A stretch of 64,000 bases of DNA from Bacillota bacterium (lineage in GTDB: Bacteria; Bacillota; Clostridia; Tissierellales; Sedimentibacteraceae), in the NCBI GenBank assembly GCA_023453025.1, contig JAEXUD010000062.1, positions 62,001-126,000 on the forward strand. Reading direction: 5' to 3'. Each line of letters begins with the position of its first letter. Positions within the stretch are counted from its first letter, which is position 1. The position numbers were made by a program, and so were the translations under genes. Positions 61,950 through 64,000 of this stretch are shown here, one piece after another. The notes beneath the pieces were generated by a model. The model worked only from the letters and a program-made list of their open reading frames with translations. It made no database searches and had not been told where the DNA came from.

Positions 61950-61975
61950 AAGACTGTATTAGACAGTCTTTTTAT
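61950..61975 (+). terminator. Terminator of the infC-rpmI-rplT operon
   Basis: AAGACTGT / ACAGTCTT with loop ATTAG and a T-run, downstream of the repeat. Confidence 0.8.
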
Positions 61976-62076
61976 TTTTATATTGAAATTATAAAAAAAA
62001 GTGATATAATCAAGGAACAAAGTAATAAGTGCATAAATTAACATGATTTGTGCATTATTTATGTTAAGAGGTAATT

Positions 62077-63432
62077 ATGAAATATTCAGACAGAAAATTT
62101 AATAAAATCAAAAAAAATCCTTACATAATTTTTTTCTTTGGTTTTACAATAATAATATTTATTGGGACAGCGCTTCTGTCTCTTCCTTTTGCATCCGTGA
62201 GTGGACGAAGTATAGGATTAGTAAACGCACTTTTTACTGCTACATCTGCTACATGTGTTACCGGACTTATTGTTGTAAATACTGCAACTCATTGGACAGT
62301 CTTTGGAAAAGTGGTCATTATAATTTTAATTCAGATAGGCGGATTGGGAGTTATGACCATGACAGCCATGATTTCTTTCTTTATAGGCAAAAGAATATCT
62401 CTTAAAACAAGATTATTAATAATGGAAGAAAGAAATGTAGATGAGCTTCAGGGAGTTGTCAGACTAACTAAAAATATACTGTTTTTTACATTTGGCATTG
62501 AGTTTTTAGGTGCTGTATTATTTTCATTTGTTTTCATCAGAGATTATGGGGTTGCAAAAGGAATAGGATATTCTTTATTTCATGCAATTTCATCATTCTG
62601 CAACGCAGGCTTTGATTTGATAGGAAACAGCATGGTTAATTATGTGGACAATCCGATAATTACTGTAGCCGTATGTACTCTGGTTGTAGTAGGAGGTATT
62701 GGGTATTTTGTTTTCTGGGATATATATGAAAGCAAAAACTTTCATAGACTTACACTTCATTCAAAGCTGGTGTTGGTTTTCACAGGAATTTTATTGTCAT
62801 TAGGAGTTGTGCTGCTATTTGCATTGGAGCATAACAATCCCGGCACTATGGGAAATCTTGATTGGTCAGGCAAATTAAATGCATCAATTTTTCAGGCTGT
62901 TAATCCAAGAACTGCAGGTTTTAATTCCATACCTATTGAAAATCTAAGGATGGCAACGGCAACCATAATTATCGTACTTATGTTCATAGGCGGTTCACCT
63001 GCATCTACAGCCGGCGGTATAAAAACGACAACATTTGCAGTATTGTTGGTTTCGTTTTATAATCTATTCAAGGGCAAAAGGGATTTTGAGGTTTTTGAAC
63101 GAAGAATACTTCCGGAAACTACTATCAGAGCAGCTGCGATATTATTGTTATCGCTTATGCTGATTTTGGTTTTTTCCATTATATTGTCAGTCACTGAAGA
63201 AGCGACAGGCTATAGCTATATAGATATACTTTTTGAGACTGTGTCTGCTTTTGGAACTGTTGGATTATCGAGAGGTATGACTCCGTTTTTAAGCAATGGT
63301 GGAAAAATATTGTTATCAATGCTGATGTTAATCGGAAGAATCGGACCGATGACTGTTGCGTATGCATTTTTGAAACAAAATAAAAATATAGGAAATTATA
63401 CCTATCCTGAAGGTAAGGTTATAATAGGATAA
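62077..63432 (+). CDS. TrkH/KtrB family potassium uptake channel subunit
   Basis: A 451-residue K+ transporter with four M1-P-M2 units. Pore-loop segments are ATSATCVTGLIVV, SSFCNAGFDLIG, NPRTAGFNSIP and SAFGTVGLSRG, each with the selectivity Gly. The length and the absence of large insertions fit KtrB. The start has AAGAGGTAATT before ATG. It is followed nine bases later by its RCK gating subunit. Confidence 0.94.
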   Translation: MKYSDRKFNKIKKNPYIIFFFGFTIIIFIGTALLSLPFASVSGRSIGLVNALFTATSATCVTGLIVVNTATHWTVFGKVVIIILIQIGGLGVMTMTAMISFFIGKRISLKTRLLIMEERNVDELQGVVRLTKNILFFTFGIEFLGAVLFSFVFIRDYGVAKGIGYSLFHAISSFCNAGFDLIGNSMVNYVDNPIITVAVCTLVVVGGIGYFVFWDIYESKNFHRLTLHSKLVLVFTGILLSLGVVLLFALEHNNPGTMGNLDWSGKLNASIFQAVNPRTAGFNSIPIENLRMATATIIIVLMFIGGSPASTAGGIKTTTFAVLLVSFYNLFKGKRDFEVFERRILPETTIRAAAILLLSLMLILVFSIILSVTEEATGYSYIDILFETVSAFGTVGLSRGMTPFLSNGGKILLSMLMLIGRIGPMTVAYAFLKQNKNIGNYTYPEGKVIIG

Positions 63433-63441
63433 AGGAGGATT

Positions 63442-64000
63442 ATGAAACAGATAATTGTAATAGGCTGCGGAAGATTTGGATATTCTACCGCAAAAACATT
63501 GACAAAGCTTGGACATGATGTAATGGTTGTGGATCAGAATGCGGATATAATAAAGGAAATATCAGAATACGTGGCTCATGCTGTACAAATGGATGCTATA
63601 GATGAAGCTTCCTTCAGAACAATAGGCTTGAGAAATTTTGACGTTGCAATCATAGCAATCGGCTCTGATTTACAAGCTTCAATTATGGGTACGTTGATTG
63701 CGAAGGAGGCCGGTGTTCCGCTTGTTATAGCAAAGGCTGCCAATGAAACTCATGGAAGAGTTCTAAGTAAAATTGGTGCAGATAAGATTATATATCCTGA
63801 AAGAGATATGGGTATCAGAGTTGCGTATGGATTGGTATCGCCTAATATACTGGATGTAATTGAATTTTCTCCTGATTACAGCATAGTTGAAACTGTTGCA
63901 CCGGAGGAATGGGAAGAAAAAACATTAAATGATTTAAACTTAGGAAGGCATGGTATGACAGTTATTGCAATAAAAACAGGAGAGCATATAAACATTGTTC
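63442..64000 (+). CDS. TrkA/KtrA RCK gating subunit, cut by window edge
   Basis: The first 186 codons of a cytosolic regulator that binds nucleotide and opens the K+ channel. The Rossmann motif is IVIGCGRFGYSTAKTL with Asp at the end of the second strand (VMVVDQNAD); EAGVPLVIAKAANETHGRVL and GADKIIYPERDMG follow. The RCK_C domain, a possible c-di-AMP site, has just begun (LNDLNLGRHGMTVIAIKTGE). Site AAAGGAGGATT. Operon with the upstream channel. Confidence 0.95.
   Translation, partial: MKQIIVIGCGRFGYSTAKTLTKLGHDVMVVDQNADIIKEISEYVAHAVQMDAIDEASFRTIGLRNFDVAIIAIGSDLQASIMGTLIAKEAGVPLVIAKAANETHGRVLSKIGADKIIYPERDMGIRVAYGLVSPNILDVIEFSPDYSIVETVAPEEWEEKTLNDLNLGRHGMTVIAIKTGEHINIV

Overview
The window looks like chromosome from a low-GC, anaerobic, endospore-forming Firmicute of the Clostridia/Tissierellia type (Sedimentibacter-like is my guess, not proven). 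The evidence is AT-rich DNA with strong AGGAGG-type ribosome binding sites, sporulation genes (yabP, yabQ, spoIIE), a T-box leader, a sigma-54 activator with its promoter, an electron-transfer flavoprotein pair, a two-subunit methylmalonyl-CoA mutase and a probable selenoprotein. I saw no tRNA, rRNA, CRISPR array, phage or insertion sequence.

Layout. 1-7.6 kb: leftward signalling genes (chemotaxis receptor cut by the window edge, a PAS-GGDEF-EAL protein, a TetR regulator with a candidate operator, a hybrid histidine kinase). 7.8-10.3 kb: a DMT exporter, a small Cys-Sec protein read through an in-frame TGA, and a YkvI-type transporter. 10.4-16.5 kb: a PrpR-like sigma-54 activator followed by a -24/-12 promoter and an operon of DAACS symporter, MalY-type beta-lyase and methionine gamma-lyase-like enzyme, probably for sulfur amino acid use. 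16.5-27.9 kb: mixed metabolic, envelope and transport genes (two D-2-hydroxyacid dehydrogenases, DegV, HpcH-type aldolase, SLH protein, split chromate transporter, zinc phospholipase C-like protein, amino acid permease, hemolysin III, DUFs).

28.0-33.1 kb: a T-box leader with a UUC (Phe) specifier, then two tandem 119-bp structured repeats, then a transporter, EtfB, EtfA and a GlcD-type FAD dehydrogenase; this looks like a phenylalanine-responsive 2-hydroxyacid oxidation operon. 33.2-38.3 kb: small Cys-rich proteins, DUF4474, a metallophosphoesterase, a DMT exporter, and a divergent sigma factor / ComK-like pair. 38.3-45.3 kb: the conserved Firmicute block yabP-yabQ-divIC-spoIIE-tilS-hpt-ftsH. 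45.4-50.9 kb: a second chemotaxis receptor, an EAL-CBS-GGDEF protein, a PstS-like lipoprotein whose two halves are in swapped order, and a YbaK-type deacylase.

51.1-54.6 kb: a complete methylmalonyl-CoA module (mutase large and small subunits, MeaB GTPase, epimerase). 54.7-60.4 kb: a MazG-like protein, a PrcB-domain protein, ftsE-ftsX with an M23 hydrolase that FtsEX would be expected to control, and a second FtsH-like protease. 60.4-61.8 kb: infC-rpmI-rplT behind a structured leader, with infC starting at a non-canonical AUU. 61.8-64 kb: a third diverged copy of the structured repeat, then a TrkH/KtrB channel and a truncated TrkA/KtrA gating subunit.

The most notable items are the structured repeat whose diverged copies keep pairing through compensatory changes, the Cys-Sec protein with a plausible SECIS hairpin, the permuted PstS-like protein, and the Phe T-box/Etf operon. 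All family names are from reading motifs; no database search was run.
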